From assembly GCA_018829205.1 (NCBI GenBank), contig JAHJUE010000011.1, positions 86,602-150,601 on the forward strand: DNA of 64,000 nt, given 5' to 3'. Both the position numbers and the translations under genes were made by a program. The notes beneath the pieces were generated by a model that saw only the letters and a list, made by a program, of their open reading frames with translations, did no database searches and was not told the origin of the DNA. The stretch is from Bacteroidota bacterium. GTDB taxonomy: Bacteria > Bacteroidota > Ignavibacteria > Ignavibacteriales > Melioribacteraceae. Within the stretch, counting starts at the first letter, position 1; every line of letters starts with the position of its first letter. Positions 55,201-63,598 of the stretch are shown here, piece after piece.

Positions 55201-55289
55201 GACGGATTAAGCCGTCCATTAAAAGTTTGGGCAGTATAACTGCCCAAACTAAAAATTACAATGAGAATAGAGAATAATATTTTTTTCAT
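52251..55289 (-). CDS. M6-like T9SS cargo protein with degenerate HExxH
   Basis: 1012 aa. Signal peptide ends near YTAQ. The N-terminal ~420 residues follow the M6 (immune inhibitor A-like) pattern, including TYGSGKFGTIYTKDY, FIVFHAGVGRD and a zinc-site region reading STIASHLGLPDLFN. M6 proteases have HExGHxLGLPDL there, so both zinc His and the catalytic Glu are replaced by S, T and S. GRFGLMDGQSFFAYSG matches the family's next segment. FG-GAP/propeller-like repeats cover about 560-900 (SIADFNNDGKIEVAITTEDG). A Por-type sorting domain ends it (NWPNPVYEGETYIRFYVAED, SSGVYFARIE). Predicted to be inactive, surface exported. Confidence 0.9.
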   Translation of the reverse strand: MKKILFSILIVIFSLGSYTAQTFNGRLNPSPAQNPEILNSGDTLKILCALVEFQEDKFDQTYGSGKFGTIYTKDYGTSIIDPLPHDLNYFSNHMKFAENYFRKVSNGKANISYSFLPDIITVSQPMRNYSPPQNSETFSELGELAQEVWQNADQRFPDFNYSDFDLFIVFHAGVGRDIVEVTIDFGRFDLPSIYLSNNQLKKIYGNDFEGFQVQNASFKINNTAILPETESREVSGIGQTVLLELTINGLIVSTIASHLGLPDLFNTETGRTAIGRFGLMDGQSFFAYSGLFPPEPSPWEKIYLGWEQAETVQPGSYNINLAAKNAAAAGDTTILKVPINSSEYFLIENRKRDAYKNGAVITSIVNGQTKIQTFAKDDTAGFNPFNIELIDGVVIDIDEYDWALPGFEDEQLLTDPFYDMGIVIWHIDESIINSNITDNKINSDQKNKGIKIVEADGIIDIGEEFRSIFGDIVVGEGTRQDTWYQENPSEYYENKFTPDSKPNTNSNTGGNSLINIVDFSPIGNKMSFKLSYSSPYVSLNFSEKISSSEKPTSVKSIVFNNSIYSFIKSGTSLSVFKEDQPIYKISNEITDDFLIFEKGSSLFAVYPSQNILSYFQLNGAAVSQGSIDAVSTISAPIVASINEDESINLFVGNNIGFVTKYVIAADGSFENAALQDFSLFNEPVNQIAVNNDVLTASASNKLFTASANIIQFPNEILKHVLTKDKNGNYISVVLTEGNLFNFVKNGEVESSFFVNSNNVIADFSVGDLFEDGNNYIVLNDGNKVKAFNFAGALVDGFPFINTSSKYFTGTPSIADFNNDGKIEVAITTEDGRILAFTPGDKNKLAEGLNLTAGAVISAPLFIYKDQNNFGISAVNGNGYFYNWNYKSTNGKLLWTGKFGNNLNASFAESAKLTNTFNEYFPADKVYNWPNPVYEGETYIRFYVAEDSKVNVKIFDLAGDFVAELTSDAIGGLYNEIPWNINSVSSGVYFARIEASGNSGAAANKIIKIAVIK

Positions 55290-55330
55290 TTTTCTTTAAT
55301 TACTTATTAAGTGTAAAACCATCCTTGTAT

Positions 55331-55360
55331 AAAAAGCAACCTTTCGGAAAACCGAAAAGT
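55331..55360 (-). terminator. Rho-independent terminator after porV
   Basis: On the minus strand acttttcgg pairs with ccgaaaggt (one G-U) around a tttt loop, followed by tgcttttta. It is 14 bp after the porV stop, so the M6-like gene needs its own promoter. Confidence 0.75.
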
Positions 55361-55373
55361 CCGCACAATTATT

Positions 55374-56540
55374 TTATATTCCTCTCGGAAATCCTTTCGA
55401 TGACTGATGAGAGGTATTTCCCCATCCTATCAATAATGTAAATCTAAGCGTATCTGATAACGGATGATTTTCGCCCCCCGTAAAAACATCGGTAGTAATA
55501 TAACTGAAATCAAACCCGTAAATATCATATCTGATACCGGCACCCATTGTAACGAATTTTCTATTTCCGTAAGAAGGGTCTTCATAAAAGAATCCCGCTC
55601 TTAAAGCAAACATAAAATCTTCAGGTGTTCCATACCAGTATTCAAGTCCCATCGAAGTAACAATATCTCTTAATTCTTCATTTAAGGGCTGATCTGCCCA
55701 GGCAGTAAAAACGGCTTTATAGAATTTGTCTTTTTCGCCTGTACTGTTGCTGTCGGCTCTATCAACCAATAATTTCGAAAAATCCACGGTATAGGTTAAA
55801 GAGTTATAATCATCTTCCATAAGTCTGAACGCCATTCCCAGACGGAAGTTAGTCGGGATTGGATCAGCCTGAGCCTGATCAATATAATAAATTTCAGGAC
55901 CGACGTTGCTTAAGTTCATACCAACGCTAATTCTATTACCGAAATCACCAATAAAAGGAATATTAAAATGTTCGGGGCGCCACATAGCCGCGACGTCAAA
56001 ACTTACGGAAGTCGCAACTCCTTCACCTTGTTCGCTGCCTGCTCCCTTGTCGGAAAGTCTGCTGTGTATTAACCTGAAGTTAAGTCCGATTCCCCAATCA
56101 TTAGATATTTTCGCGGCGTAACCCACTGTTAAAGCTGCGTCAAATGAACGGAAAGTACCTAAAACTGTAGGATCATTTTCACCTGTTCTCTGAAATTCAC
56201 CAAAGTTCATATATGTGATACTTGCGGTAACTGATCCGCCAATTTCTTCGATGTATTGTCTATAAGTCAGATAATCATAAAATAGATCTAGATTAAACTG
56301 AGGCAGCCAGTTACTATGTGTAATGCTTATTTCACTACCGGCAAGAAAGGCAATACCGGCAGGATTCCAAAAAATTGCCGCTGAATTATCGGCTAAACCG
56401 CCGCCTGATTCTCCAATTCCGCCCGCTCTTGAATCGGGAGCTAATAATAGAAAAGGTACTGCCGCTTCACCCTGCGCATATAATCTATTTACACTGAGAA
56501 TCGAAGTCAAAATTGCAATTATAATTGCGATTTTTTTCAT
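55374..56540 (-). CDS. porV: Type IX secretion outer-membrane protein PorV (LptO)
   Basis: 388 aa. The signal peptide ends at LYAQ. The conserved opening LLLAPDSRAGGIGESGGGLA then NSAAIFWNPAGIAFL is the PorV/PorQ signature (UPF0164 fold, FadL-type barrel). Strand-rich remainder with GKAxxxGxGLxxxL-type hairpins ends FTLLIGWGN. PorV collects cargo at the SprA pore and passes it to PorU. Adjacency to porU and the C-terminal sorting domain proteins supports PorV over its paralogue PorQ. Confidence 0.92.
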   Translation of the reverse strand: MKKIAIIIAILTSILSVNRLYAQGEAAVPFLLLAPDSRAGGIGESGGGLADNSAAIFWNPAGIAFLAGSEISITHSNWLPQFNLDLFYDYLTYRQYIEEIGGSVTASITYMNFGEFQRTGENDPTVLGTFRSFDAALTVGYAAKISNDWGIGLNFRLIHSRLSDKGAGSEQGEGVATSVSFDVAAMWRPEHFNIPFIGDFGNRISVGMNLSNVGPEIYYIDQAQADPIPTNFRLGMAFRLMEDDYNSLTYTVDFSKLLVDRADSNSTGEKDKFYKAVFTAWADQPLNEELRDIVTSMGLEYWYGTPEDFMFALRAGFFYEDPSYGNRKFVTMGAGIRYDIYGFDFSYITTDVFTGGENHPLSDTLRFTLLIGWGNTSHQSSKGFPRGI

Positions 56541-56591
56541 TTAGATAAACCTCCTAAAAAGTTGTATTTTCAAATTTTACAAGTTATTATT

Positions 56592-59500
56592 TTACTTAAT
56601 TATTGCCAATTTACCAAGAATATTTTCTTTGTATCTTGAATCTACCGTTTCTACAACCAGTTTGTAAAAGTAGGTCCCGTTGGCCAAAACGCTGCCGTCT
56701 TCATCACGCCCGTCCCATGGAATTTTCACAAATTTATCCCATATATTATGTTCTTCAATTTCTTTAATTAATCTCCCCGCAATTGTATAAATTTTTATTT
56801 TTACGTTAAAAGGCTGATCCAGGTTCTGCTGAAATGTAAATGTTGTTGAAGATGAAAACGGATTAGGGTAATTAACTATATTTCTTAAAACTAAAGAGGA
56901 ATCGCTTACAACTGTAAAATAACTTTCTGTCTCTGATAAGTTATTAAATACATCCCATGCTTTAATTTTAATTGTATAATTTCCCGGTTCTTTATCAAAA
57001 AAATTATACTCAATAACTCCCGACTTACCGCCTGAATTTAAATCCCCTATAAAACTATTTGAAAAATCGATCGGATTTTCAACTTCGTCGTTTAATATTC
57101 CTTCTAATTTGTGCCCCACCCCAGTGCCCGTTGTATTAAGTCCGGTTTCATCGTTTAATTTAACAAGTAATTTGAAATCGGGGTTAACCAAATAAGAGCT
57201 TTCGAAACTAAGATTGTCGTAATAAATCTCAATTTCAGGGCCTTTGTTGTCGTTTACTACCGAAGTATCCGTACCGCCTACAATAACATTTGTTGTAAAA
57301 CCAATTCCGTCATAATCATCGTTAAAAACATAAGCTACTATTTTACCGTTTTTATTTTCATATGTTATATCTTTGGGTACAACAAAACCAGTCTGAAATT
57401 TACCGTTTTCAATTGAAACCCTGCCGTTAAAAATAACGCCGCCTTGTTTAACCACGTTTTGATTTAAGTCTTTTATAAGTTTGATTTTTTGGGCGTCATA
57501 AACGGTTACAAAACCTTCTCCTTCAAATGTATTATCAATTTGATTATTTGAATTACGCACCGATCCATCTATTGAAACAGTACTTAACGCCTTAATCTGA
57601 ATTGGGTTTAAATTAACCTGAATTCCGTTTACCGAATCAATTTGAACCGGGAGTCCCGGTGCATCAAGAGAAAGAGCCGGATCGCACATCAATAAAAATT
57701 TCGAATCATTTTCTCTAGAAAGCGCATTTTTGGTTAAGAAATACGCCTGACCAATGGTTCTTTTTTCCAATGTAGCTGAATTACCGGGAAACAAATTTGA
57801 ATAAAATTCTTCATTTAGTTCAGCGTTGGGAGCCGAATAAACAGGTCTTGCTGAAACAAATCCGCCAATCATTCCCCTAGAGTCTGTAAAAATCATTTCT
57901 TCTGCGGCGCTTATGCTTGAAGGTTTATCAAAATTTCCGAAATCACAGGTTGCCGCGGTTAAAAAGAAATATTTATTGTTTTGAAGACGCGGGATTGTTG
58001 TTGCTCTTACAAATACATTTTCATGAGCCCAAAGATTTGGGCTGCCGTGTCCCTGGTAATTCATTATTAAAGTCCCGGAATTAACGGTAGAAACTATCGC
58101 GTCGGTAACAGCAGGTTTGGTTCTACCTAACCCCGTAATAACCGTGGGATATTCAGCCAGATATATTTTTTTGATATCAAAACTTTTAGGAACATAATCG
58201 GTTAATTGCTCCGACTGCTGGGTATGCGGCAAAAATTCTATACCTTTAGAAGTAATATTATCATCGGCGACCAATGTAATTGTATTTCGCCATGAGCCTT
58301 TTTCCATATTTTTTTCATAATCAATAATTTTATCAATTATAACATTAGCGTCTTTATTGCTAACTATATTCAGTCTTGCTATAGCTACATCGGGGGCACT
58401 GTCATTACCCGAGACTCTGGCAAAGTAATCGTCGGTTGTAAAAGAGTTTACATCATGTTCAGAATTAATACTTTGATATGTATATACATAATTTGCGTAA
58501 TCCCCTTCGGTTTTCAGATAGTCGTAAGTACCGTCGCCGAAGAGCAAAACGTAATATGGTTTTTGTGCCCAGTTTTCATAAGCGTATTTTATGAAATTAC
58601 GTATTGCGGTTGGATCTGCCAAACCTCCGCTGAATTCATTAATTATATCATCCATATATATTATCTGAACTTTTAATTTATAAGGAGATTCATTCTCCCT
58701 ATAACTTTTATATCTTTCTGCCTCTTCTGAAAATATTTTATCGGTAATAAGGATATAATCAGCCCCTTGAGCAATACCATGAATATTAGAGTTATCAACT
58801 TTAACGGGGTTTCTGATTTGTTTAAATACAGCGGAGTTAACGGCTAAATACTTACTAATATTTCCTTTTGCCTCGGCCGACTGAAATACAAATTGTCCAC
58901 CGCTTATTTCCGCGTTAGTTATTCTTTTTACGGATGAAAAATCAGTTATATCAAAAACAAAATTATCGCTGTTTCTAAAGTTAGATATTGTGTATTTAAT
59001 AACCGCGTTTGTATCTGCCGAGAAGAAAATAAGACTGTCGCCTGCGGCTGTTAGATATTTAGAATACCGGATTTCAATATAATCTATATAACCGGCGTCA
59101 GATGTATTTGATTTTGCGTCAAAATTTATTTTAAGAACACTTCTATCTTCTGGCAGTACAGCTCTGTAATTAAAGCTTCTTTTAGTAAGTCTTCCGAATT
59201 CATAATCCGAAGAAGCGCCTGAAATATTTATAGAATATACAGTTACATCATTTTCATAAATTGTAAACGATCTGTCTGACTTAGCGGCGTTTGCAAATGA
59301 GAATGAATATTTAATATTACTATTCGACACAATATTTTTTAGTGAATTTATATATGTTTTGGTTTTATTTGTTGGGGTAAATTCGTCCCCGTAATAAACT
59401 CTTCCCGATCTTGCAATATTTACTTTATCATCATCTACAAACGCAAATGCATTTGTCGTTATCTGTTCAAATACATTTGTTTCATTTAATGAATTTTTAT

Positions 59501-60557
59501 CCTCAATTCTTTTCCCGGCTGTTCCGCCAGAAGTTATCCAGAAGTAATTATTTTTATCATAAAAATGTTTTCTTCTTATAATATCATTACTTGTCTGATC
59601 AAACTCCCAGAAATTAATACCTCTGCCGTAGAATAATATATAATCGCTTTCATCAAACCTGCCGTCTTCTTGTCCAAAAACAAGTATTGCGTTTTCAATT
59701 AGATCCGAAGCGGCTGATATTGCCGGATTTTCAGGGAGTACGTATCCCCCGTTATTATATATTTTTATTGTTCGCGGATCGACAGAGGCGGCATCAATTC
59801 CAATTGAAGCTAATTCAGATCTGCTTATTTTATACATTCCTTCGGCGGGAGCGGTAAATTTGTACCAAGTTCCCTGTGCCAGAACAGAGTTAACAACCGC
59901 ATTAGTTTTCCTAAGATTGGTATTTGTCCTTCCCCAGTTTTTTGCCGTTTCAAAATTTATTACGACATCTTTTAAATATTTATCGTTTATAGGATTATTT
60001 ACATTTCCGTTAGCGAAATTAATTTTTAAGATTATTTTATTATAATAAATAATTTTCTTATTAACCGGATCAAACTGAACAGGCGATATTTTAATTTTTT
60101 GTACCGCTAGATCTCTTACATATACGAATTGACCGAAGGAAGCTGTTTCGGATGATTTATAATCGTTATATTTTTCGCTTAGTATGTATTGATAGTTTAC
60201 TGAAACATCTTCTTTAACAGCGGTAGGCGAAGGTATAACATTGCCGGAAATAGCGGTAAAGCTGCTGTTCATAATTTGAATTGTATTTCCGAATTCGGAT
60301 GGAACGCCAATATTTATAATTCTAACCGGAATTTGAGGCATACCGGGGTTTTCAGCGTTTTCGTATACCGCATTTTTAATTTTGAAATTTTTATATAGCA
60401 ATCCGTCTATTGTTATATCCGATGAATCCAATACTACCGGAGTATATTCAATTACTATTGAAGAATTATTTGAAGAAATTATCTTAATATCCTGAGAAGC
60501 CATTACCGGCAGGCATAAAAATAGGAAGATAATTATTATAGAGAAATTGCTTTTCAT
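56592..60557 (-). CDS. porU: Type IX secretion sortase PorU (C25 family)
   Basis: 1321 aa. Signal peptide 1-20. A propeptide/Ig-rich region is followed by a C25 gingipain-like protease domain (about 610-1000). GDGTYDYLK and DYFARVSGNDSAPDVAIARL precede the catalytic His of NYQGHGSPNLWAHE (about H836) and the catalytic Cys of TAATCDFGNFDKPSS (about C871). The end holds an FlgD-like/Por sorting domain (VNYPNPFSSSTTFTFQQN, WDGRDEDGSVLANGTYFYKL). PorU sits on the cell surface, cuts off cargo C-terminal signals and attaches them to lipid. It is directly upstream of porV, as in most T9SS clusters. Confidence 0.93.
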   Translation of the reverse strand: MKSNFSIIIIFLFLCLPVMASQDIKIISSNNSSIVIEYTPVVLDSSDITIDGLLYKNFKIKNAVYENAENPGMPQIPVRIINIGVPSEFGNTIQIMNSSFTAISGNVIPSPTAVKEDVSVNYQYILSEKYNDYKSSETASFGQFVYVRDLAVQKIKISPVQFDPVNKKIIYYNKIILKINFANGNVNNPINDKYLKDVVINFETAKNWGRTNTNLRKTNAVVNSVLAQGTWYKFTAPAEGMYKISRSELASIGIDAASVDPRTIKIYNNGGYVLPENPAISAASDLIENAILVFGQEDGRFDESDYILFYGRGINFWEFDQTSNDIIRRKHFYDKNNYFWITSGGTAGKRIEDKNSLNETNVFEQITTNAFAFVDDDKVNIARSGRVYYGDEFTPTNKTKTYINSLKNIVSNSNIKYSFSFANAAKSDRSFTIYENDVTVYSINISGASSDYEFGRLTKRSFNYRAVLPEDRSVLKINFDAKSNTSDAGYIDYIEIRYSKYLTAAGDSLIFFSADTNAVIKYTISNFRNSDNFVFDITDFSSVKRITNAEISGGQFVFQSAEAKGNISKYLAVNSAVFKQIRNPVKVDNSNIHGIAQGADYILITDKIFSEEAERYKSYRENESPYKLKVQIIYMDDIINEFSGGLADPTAIRNFIKYAYENWAQKPYYVLLFGDGTYDYLKTEGDYANYVYTYQSINSEHDVNSFTTDDYFARVSGNDSAPDVAIARLNIVSNKDANVIIDKIIDYEKNMEKGSWRNTITLVADDNITSKGIEFLPHTQQSEQLTDYVPKSFDIKKIYLAEYPTVITGLGRTKPAVTDAIVSTVNSGTLIMNYQGHGSPNLWAHENVFVRATTIPRLQNNKYFFLTAATCDFGNFDKPSSISAAEEMIFTDSRGMIGGFVSARPVYSAPNAELNEEFYSNLFPGNSATLEKRTIGQAYFLTKNALSRENDSKFLLMCDPALSLDAPGLPVQIDSVNGIQVNLNPIQIKALSTVSIDGSVRNSNNQIDNTFEGEGFVTVYDAQKIKLIKDLNQNVVKQGGVIFNGRVSIENGKFQTGFVVPKDITYENKNGKIVAYVFNDDYDGIGFTTNVIVGGTDTSVVNDNKGPEIEIYYDNLSFESSYLVNPDFKLLVKLNDETGLNTTGTGVGHKLEGILNDEVENPIDFSNSFIGDLNSGGKSGVIEYNFFDKEPGNYTIKIKAWDVFNNLSETESYFTVVSDSSLVLRNIVNYPNPFSSSTTFTFQQNLDQPFNVKIKIYTIAGRLIKEIEEHNIWDKFVKIPWDGRDEDGSVLANGTYFYKLVVETVDSRYKENILGKLAIIK

Positions 60558-60713
60558 TAAATCTCCAGGTAAAAGAAAAAACTATAAAAAACTTACATTA
60601 TTAATGGATTAATTCAATGCAAAAAACAGTACAAAATTCTCTATATAAATACTTCCTCATTTGTGTGGTCAAAAAATAGCTAACTTATGACCTAATTGTC
60701 AAGTCAATTCAAC

Positions 60714-61160
60714 TTATTTTGCACTTTTTAATATTTTTAAGTTTAGTATATCGCCGGCGGTTTTATAAAATAAAGAATAAATATTATCCTCATAAATTAT
60801 ATTCATTTCTTTATTTATCAAAACAAGCTTTCTTTTAGTGCCACCCAATATTCCGGAAGCATTGTATTTTTTTGCCACTGTTCCTTTATAATCGCTTAAA
60901 AGAGGAAAATTAAAATTATATTTTCCGGAAAACTCTGAATGAGAATTTTGCTTACCGGGGTTAATTCCTACAACCTGTATATCTTTATTTAAAAATTTAC
61001 CGATGTTTTCGTTATAGTCGCAAAGCTGTTTAGTGCATACAAATGAATTATCTTTCGGATAAAAAACAAGTAAAGTATACTTCTTAATATTTTCGGATAA
61101 TGTAAAGTAACTGCCATTTTGGTCTTTTAAAGTAAAATCGGAAGCCGGTTTAGGATTCAT
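60714..61160 (-). CDS. Peroxiredoxin, Bcp/PrxQ-like
   Basis: 148 aa. Thioredoxin-fold peroxiredoxin: ASDFTLKDQNGSYFTLSENI, then VFYPKDNSFVCTKQLCDYN with the peroxidatic Cys about 42 and a second Cys five residues later, as in Bcp/PrxQ. The usual Thr of the PxxxTxxC triad is Ser (PKDNSFVC). The C-terminal part (KRKLVLINKEMNIIYEDNIY) is complete though short. It reduces peroxides in the cytosol. Its ATG overlaps the stop of the HD gene upstream (TAATG), so translation is coupled. Confidence 0.92.
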   Translation of the reverse strand: MNPKPASDFTLKDQNGSYFTLSENIKKYTLLVFYPKDNSFVCTKQLCDYNENIGKFLNKDIQVVGINPGKQNSHSEFSGKYNFNFPLLSDYKGTVAKKYNASGILGGTKRKLVLINKEMNIIYEDNIYSLFYKTAGDILNLKILKSAK

Positions 61161-61723
61161 TATAATCCCAGCAGATCTTTATTTTTTTTCATGGCTTCAA
61201 TGCAGAATTGAATATGTTCATCAAGCGGAATGCCCAGTTCCTCGGCTCCGTTAGTTATATCTTCCCTGCTGACAGCTTTCGCGAATGCTTTATCTTTCAT
61301 TTTCTTTTTAACCGATTTTACTTCGACTTCGTCAATTGATTTGCTGGGCCGCACATACGTAACAGCTGTAATAAATCCGGCAAGTTCATCGCATGCATAA
61401 AGCACTTTTTGAAGCAATGATTCGCGCGGCACTCCCGAATAATCGGCGTGAGACAAAATCGCGTTTCTGAATTGTTCGTCAAATCCTTTTTCTTCCAATA
61501 TTTTTGATCCGACAAACGGATGCTCTTCCGCGGTAGGAAATTTTTCATAATCAAAGTCGTGGAGCAATGCAACGTTTCCCCAGTATTCGGCATCCTCGTT
61601 AAATTTTTCCGCGTATGCTTTTACGCATGATTCAACCGCAAAAGCGTGTTTTAAGAGACTTTCACTTTTCGTGTATTCTTTTAAAATCTCCAGACATATA
61701 TTTCTGTCTCTCATATTATCCAT
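61160..61723 (-). CDS. HD-domain hydrolase
   Basis: 187 aa. HD motif: LLKHAFAVESCVKAYAEKF near 24 (first His), VALLHDFDYEKFPTAEEHP near 49-67 (HD pair and downstream His), ILSHADYSG near 90 and LYACDELAGFITA near 108 (final Asp). It acts as a metal-dependent phosphohydrolase, substrate unknown. An SD aagga lies 6 nt before the ATG at 61723. Overlapping gene pairs on both sides connect nth, this gene and the peroxiredoxin. Confidence 0.88.
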   Translation of the reverse strand: MDNMRDRNICLEILKEYTKSESLLKHAFAVESCVKAYAEKFNEDAEYWGNVALLHDFDYEKFPTAEEHPFVGSKILEEKGFDEQFRNAILSHADYSGVPRESLLQKVLYACDELAGFITAVTYVRPSKSIDEVEVKSVKKKMKDKAFAKAVSREDITNGAEELGIPLDEHIQFCIEAMKKNKDLLGL

Positions 61724-61737
61724 ATAAAATCCTTTTC

Positions 61738-62406
61738 TTATTTTGCGTTCGGATTAAAACTCGGGCACATCTGCCCGATCACACAGTTAAAACATTTTGG
61801 TTTTCTTGCGAAACAAACATTCCTGCCGTGAGTTGCAAGCCAATGCGATGAGTTAGTCCAATAATTAACAGGCAATAATTCTTTTAATTGCTCTTCAATT
61901 TTTTCGGGATTCTGGGTATTCACAAAACCTAACAAATTTGACAATCTTTTTACGTGGGTATCGACAGCAATTGCAGGTATGCCGAAAGCGTTACCCGCAA
62001 CAACAGAAGCGGTTTTTCTTCCGACTCCCGAAAGTTTTGTAAGTTCGTTAAAATCTTCAGGTACCTTGCCGTTATGTTTTTCAATCAGCTGCGAGCAGCA
62101 GGCTTGTATGCTTTTTGCTTTCTGTCTGTAAAATCCCGTTGAGAAAATATATCTCTCTAATTCTTCATGACTTACATTAACAAATTCTTCAGGAGTATTA
62201 AATTTCTTAAATAGAGTTTTCGTTACAATGTTTACTCTTGCGTCCGTGCATTGAGCCGAAAGAATAGTAGAAATTAAAAGCTGAAAGGCATTATTATATT
62301 CCAGGGCCGGTTTAACGGCGGGATATTCATTTCCAAGCAGATCAAATATTTTTTTTGCTCTGTTCTTTTCAGCTTTATCCGGCATCTCTGTTAAATCTCT
62401 TATCAA
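61738..62406 (-). CDS. nth: Endonuclease III (AP lyase / DNA glycosylase)
   Basis: 222 aa. Helix-hairpin-helix LTKLSGVGRKTASVVAGNAF near 117 carries the catalytic Lys. VDTHVKRLSNLLGF near 141 has the catalytic Asp. C-terminal [4Fe-4S] ligands are spaced C-x6-C-x2-C-x5-C (CFARKPKCFNCVIGQMC). It removes oxidised pyrimidines from DNA. Starts at ATG 62406 or at MPDKAEKN (62385), the latter with less overlap on the ferredoxin gene. Confidence 0.96.
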   Translation of the reverse strand: MIRDLTEMPDKAEKNRAKKIFDLLGNEYPAVKPALEYNNAFQLLISTILSAQCTDARVNIVTKTLFKKFNTPEEFVNVSHEELERYIFSTGFYRQKAKSIQACCSQLIEKHNGKVPEDFNELTKLSGVGRKTASVVAGNAFGIPAIAVDTHVKRLSNLLGFVNTQNPEKIEEQLKELLPVNYWTNSSHWLATHGRNVCFARKPKCFNCVIGQMCPSFNPNAK

Positions 62407-62713
62407 TTATTTTTAATCTTTCTACAGGTGAATTTTTTATAATATGATCTTGAATAATTTCTTCAACATCGTCTTTTGTTACTCCGCCGTACCAAGTTTG
62501 TTCCGGATAAATAACGACTGCAGGCCCAAATTCACACGCGTCCAGACAGCCGGAAGTATTAGCCCTAACCATTGATTTTAAGCCAAGTTCCCCGAGTCTC
62601 TTTTTAAATAATTCTTTTAACTCGGCAGAACCTTTATCTAAACAGCATCCGCGCGGGTGACCTTCTTCCCTTTTGTTTTCACAAATAAAAATATGTTTTT
62701 CGAATCGTTTCAT
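62375..62713 (-). CDS. (2Fe-2S) thioredoxin-like ferredoxin
   Basis: 112 aa. Cys at 11, 23-24, 56 and 60 (FICENKREEGHPRGCC, ANTSGCLDACEFGPAVVIYP) match the thioredoxin-fold [2Fe-2S] ferredoxin family, which also occurs in NuoE. WYGGVTKDDVEEIIQDHI at the end is typical. It transfers electrons in the cytosol; the partner is unknown. It overlaps nth by 32 nt (or less with the shorter nth start) and lies just downstream of a tRNA gene with a terminator between. Confidence 0.93.
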   Translation of the reverse strand: MKRFEKHIFICENKREEGHPRGCCLDKGSAELKELFKKRLGELGLKSMVRANTSGCLDACEFGPAVVIYPEQTWYGGVTKDDVEEIIQDHIIKNSPVERLKIIDKRFNRDAG

Positions 62714-62728
62714 TCATTCCATTTATTA

Positions 62729-62752
62729 AAAAAGGGAATATTTTCCCTTTTT
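62729..62752 (-). terminator. Terminator downstream of tRNA-Glu
   Basis: aaaaagggaa (62729-62738) and ttcccttttt (62743-62752) are perfect arms around a 4-nt loop. On the minus strand it starts 2 nt after the tRNA discriminator base and ends in a T-run, so it separates the tRNA from the ferredoxin gene. Confidence 0.85.
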
Positions 62753-62753
62753 G

Positions 62754-62827
62754 TAGCGCGTACGGGATTCGAACCCGTGATCTCCGCCTTGAGAGGGCGG
62801 CGTCCTAAGCCACTAGACGAACGCGCC
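62754..62827 (-). tRNA. tRNA-Glu (anticodon CTC)
   Basis: Read on the minus strand, the cloverleaf has acceptor GGCGCGT pairing with ACGCGCT (G-U at 1-72), a D arm GTCTAGTGGCTTAGGAC, an anticodon stem CCGCC/GGCGG with loop CTCTCAA (anticodon CTC, reading GAG) and a T arm ACGGGTTCGAATCCCGT. Discriminator A, no encoded CCA. Length 74 nt. Sequence similarity to bacterial tRNA-Glu is obvious in the D and anticodon arms. Confidence 0.97.
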
Positions 62828-63190
62828 GTTTTGTTATTTGTAATTTTAGGTTTATTTAGAATAAGAATCAACATTAAGCGCAATTAAAGTTCTCTTGCCG
62901 CCTTCAAAGGTAATGCCGTCAACTTAGTCGAATAAAAGAATTTGAAAAGAATAGAACGCAGATCGTTATGATGTTTATGATTTTTTATGATAATCTTAAT
63001 TGATCTTAATAAATCATAAAAATCTGCGTTCCATTAACACCCTTAAGTTGGCAGTTTTGATTAGAAAGAAAGAGAAATTAATTATTTAAAAATGACCCGA
63101 ACGGGTCACGGTTTTTGCGGAACCTTACGTATATCATTCCGTCTGAATAATTGAATCAACAAAATAAAAAATCATTTACCGGGGGGAAAA
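62828..63190. other. Intergenic region with long palindrome, no gene
   Basis: About 360 bp upstream of the HEAT-repeat gene. No coding sequence supported. It contains the palindromic repeat described at 62954-63031; the sequence right of it includes a hairpin-like aaatgacccgaacgggtcac near 63090. The gggggg SD before the HEAT gene ends the stretch. Confidence 0.6.
62954..63031. repeat. Long imperfect palindrome
   Basis: gaacgcagat (62954-62963) and atctgcgttc (63022-63031) are perfect inverted arms; similarity continues inward as ttatgat...atcataa, about 20 of 25 positions per arm. The words AACGCAGAT...ATCTGCGTT resemble a dispersed repeat I recall from Bacteroidota/Ignavibacteria intergenic regions. 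Confidence 0.6.
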
Positions 63191-63598
63191 ATGAAAACAT
63201 TATTTAAACTAACGGTATTGGTATTATTCCTTACATTTATTTCCATACCAATAAATGCAAAACTATTACCGGCAGATTCGTCGGTTAAAGTTACAAAATC
63301 CAGGATTGTGGACAATTTATTAGTAGGAATAAAATCTCAGAATGAAGGACTAAAACTAAGTTCGCTTTTTCAGCTTGGTAATTATGCAATGGATAAAGCC
63401 GTCATTGAATTGATGAGAACATTAAAAGACGACTCAAAAGCGGAAGCTCGAATTACAGCCGCTCTGTCACTTTATAAATTAGGGGATCCCAGGGGATTGT
63501 TCGCAATTGGAAGAGCAGCCATTTTTGACGAAAGTCCGCGTGTAAGAAAAATGTGTGAAAAGTATTATCAGCAGTCTGTTTTAGCTCATTATAATTAA
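63191..63598 (+). CDS. Small secreted HEAT-repeat protein
   Basis: 135 aa. Signal peptide 1-23 (IPINAK). Residues ~40-130 form helical pairs: SLFQLGNYAMDKAVIELMRT, then ARITAALSLYKLGDPRGLFA and IGRAAIFDESPRVRKMCEKY, with the HEAT/PBS-lyase DxxxxVRxxAAxALxxLGD pattern. Likely periplasmic, protein-binding. SD gggggg is 5 nt before the ATG. It stands alone; a strong terminator follows. Confidence 0.83.
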   Translation: MKTLFKLTVLVLFLTFISIPINAKLLPADSSVKVTKSRIVDNLLVGIKSQNEGLKLSSLFQLGNYAMDKAVIELMRTLKDDSKAEARITAALSLYKLGDPRGLFAIGRAAIFDESPRVRKMCEKYYQQSVLAHYN

